From: Azophilus sp963663395
GTDB lineage: Bacteria > Pseudomonadota > Gammaproteobacteria > Pseudomonadales > Azotimanducaceae
DNA length: 64,000 bases
Direction of reading: 5' to 3'
Assembly (NCBI GenBank): GCA_963663395.1
Contig: OY760226.1
Span: 3,596,001 to 3,660,000 of the forward strand
Notes under the pieces: model-generated
The model's database searches: none
What the model was told of the DNA's origin: nothing
The model's input: only the letters and a program-made list of their open reading frames with translations
Shown here: one piece after another, positions 63,563-64,000 of the stretch
Position numbering within the stretch: position 1 is the first letter of the stretch
How the letters are laid out: each line of letters begins with the position of its first letter
Position numbers and translations under genes: made by a program

Positions 63563-63700
63563 CTATCGATTCTCCCTCGCTCGACCAGCTCCCGGCGCCG
63601 CCACCTCGTCGCCGCACCAGTTGACGATGTTGGCGGGCACGGGCGCAGCATCGAGCAGATTGCTGGCGCCGGTCGCCAGGATCTTTTCCCCAGTGATCAT
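63563..63700 (-). pseudogene. Small epimerase/SDR-like remnant
   Basis: A 45-codon frame begins MITGEKILATGASNLLDA, which resembles the Rossmann N-terminus of an NAD-dependent epimerase (ILVTGASG type). It jumps to VPANIVNWCGDEVAA, similar in flavour to an internal epimerase segment, then stops. The piece looks like a gene that lost its middle and end. It sits between the sulfotransferase-like gene and the exported protein. The interpretation is tentative; it could also be a genuine small gene. Confidence 0.35.
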
Positions 63701-63716
63701 CTTGTCTCACTCCATG

Positions 63717-64000
63717 TCAGTCAGCCACGCTGTCCGCAAGCAGGTCTCCGAAGCGCGCACGATACTCCAGAAATCGATCGGGCAGGTTCAGAGCATCGAT
63801 GTCGAACTCTGCCGGGTCGTAGATGTGTTTGCCGTGGCCCGTGCTGCGGCGCTTGTTGATGTGTGATTTCAGCCGCTCGTCAAAGGCCGCCGTCCACGGC
63901 AAGTCGAAACGATCGTAGATACGCCGGACGGTTCCGACCGGATCGCGCACCAGGTCCCGGTAGGCAATGTCGAGGAAGCGCGATTCCACGTCCGGATCCT
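63717..64000 (-). CDS. Sulfotransferase family protein, C-terminal part (5' end beyond window)
   Basis: The last 94 or so residues of a larger protein run off the window edge. DIAYRDLVRDPVGTVRRIYD and FDLPWTAAFDERLKSHINKR, then a GKHIYDPAEFDIDA stretch, match the C-terminus of bacterial sulfotransferase-3-type proteins, including the RxxTGHGKH region near the PAPS-binding end. Such proteins transfer sulfate from PAPS to hydroxyl groups of lipids or sterol-like compounds, though many members are unassigned. The stop is at 63717. Confidence 0.75.
   Translation of the reverse strand, partial: DPDVESRFLDIAYRDLVRDPVGTVRRIYDRFDLPWTAAFDERLKSHINKRRSTGHGKHIYDPAEFDIDALNLPDRFLEYRARFGDLLADSVAD

Noticed and set aside
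1..64000. CRISPR array, prophage, integrase or intact insertion sequence
   Set aside because: No regularly spaced direct repeats, no phage structural genes and no transposase or integrase frames were seen. The only repeats are the two palindromic families described.

Overview
This is a GC-rich, gene-dense bacterial segment with short intergenic gaps, frequent GTG starts and ATGA start/stop overlaps. The families (DmsAB-like pair, YbhGFSR-like exporter, SulP-STAS, NSS and MATE transporters, adrenodoxin-type ferredoxin, vapBC) suggest a proteobacterium, most likely gammaproteobacterial. That placement is an inference from gene content; there is no rRNA or other marker gene here. The main theme is catabolism of CoA-activated, probably bulky hydrophobic acids (terpenoid, steroid or alicyclic type). 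The window holds eight acyl-CoA dehydrogenase-like proteins (three as adjacent large/small pairs), four enoyl-CoA hydratase loci (one only a fragment), a split MaoC-type hydratase, three class III CoA-transferases (two of double length), an acyl-CoA synthetase, two cytochromes P450, four luciferase-like flavin oxidoreductases, several SDRs and three carrier-type transporters.

Layout. 0-5 kb: split MaoC hydratase, PQQ/haem alcohol dehydrogenase lipoprotein, CoA-transferase, [2Fe-2S] ferredoxin. 5.2-5.9 kb: vapBC. 6.1-13.2 kb: leftward operon for an ABC-2 exporter (adaptor, ATPase, permease) led by an RsbU-like phosphatase fused to a STAS domain, then an NSS transporter. 13.4-26.2 kb: mostly rightward housekeeping or stress genes (gamma-glutamyltransferase, flavin hydroxylase-like protein, ALDH, SulP-STAS, SnoaL-like, GST, MATE, rhomboid, YbjQ-like). 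Two copies of one palindromic non-coding repeat, in opposite orientation, bracket 17-22.4 kb. An internally deleted MFS gene follows at 26.2-26.8 kb.

26.8-40.4 kb: MmgE/PrpD and a fused CoA-transferase, LLM oxidoreductases, a GPH-type transporter, an acyl-CoA dehydrogenase pair, a PPOX-fold protein, another acyl-CoA dehydrogenase and an enoyl-CoA hydratase followed by a truncated hydratase. 40.4-49 kb: a leftward run that reads as a near-complete CoA-dependent degradation module (LLM oxidoreductase, acyl-CoA synthetase, SDR, enoyl-CoA hydratase, dehydrogenase pair, alpha/beta hydrolase, frameshifted SDR). 49-60 kb: a diverging rightward run (MFS, P450, fused CoA-transferase, cytoplasmic molybdopterin oxidoreductase with a four-cluster ferredoxin, dehydrogenase pair). 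60-64 kb: second P450, enoyl-CoA hydratase, an unrecognised Tat-type exported protein, an epimerase-like remnant and the C-terminus of a sulfotransferase.

How the parts may fit together (inference): the P450s, LLM enzymes and PQQ dehydrogenase would oxidise a substrate. The synthetase or CoA-transferases would activate it, and the heteromeric dehydrogenases, hydratases, SDRs and hydrolase would carry out beta-oxidation-like steps. The molybdoenzyme would handle one unusual redox step. No thiolase is visible. No tRNA, rRNA, CRISPR array, prophage or intact insertion sequence was found, but several decayed genes and two kinds of palindromic repeat point to past rearrangement.
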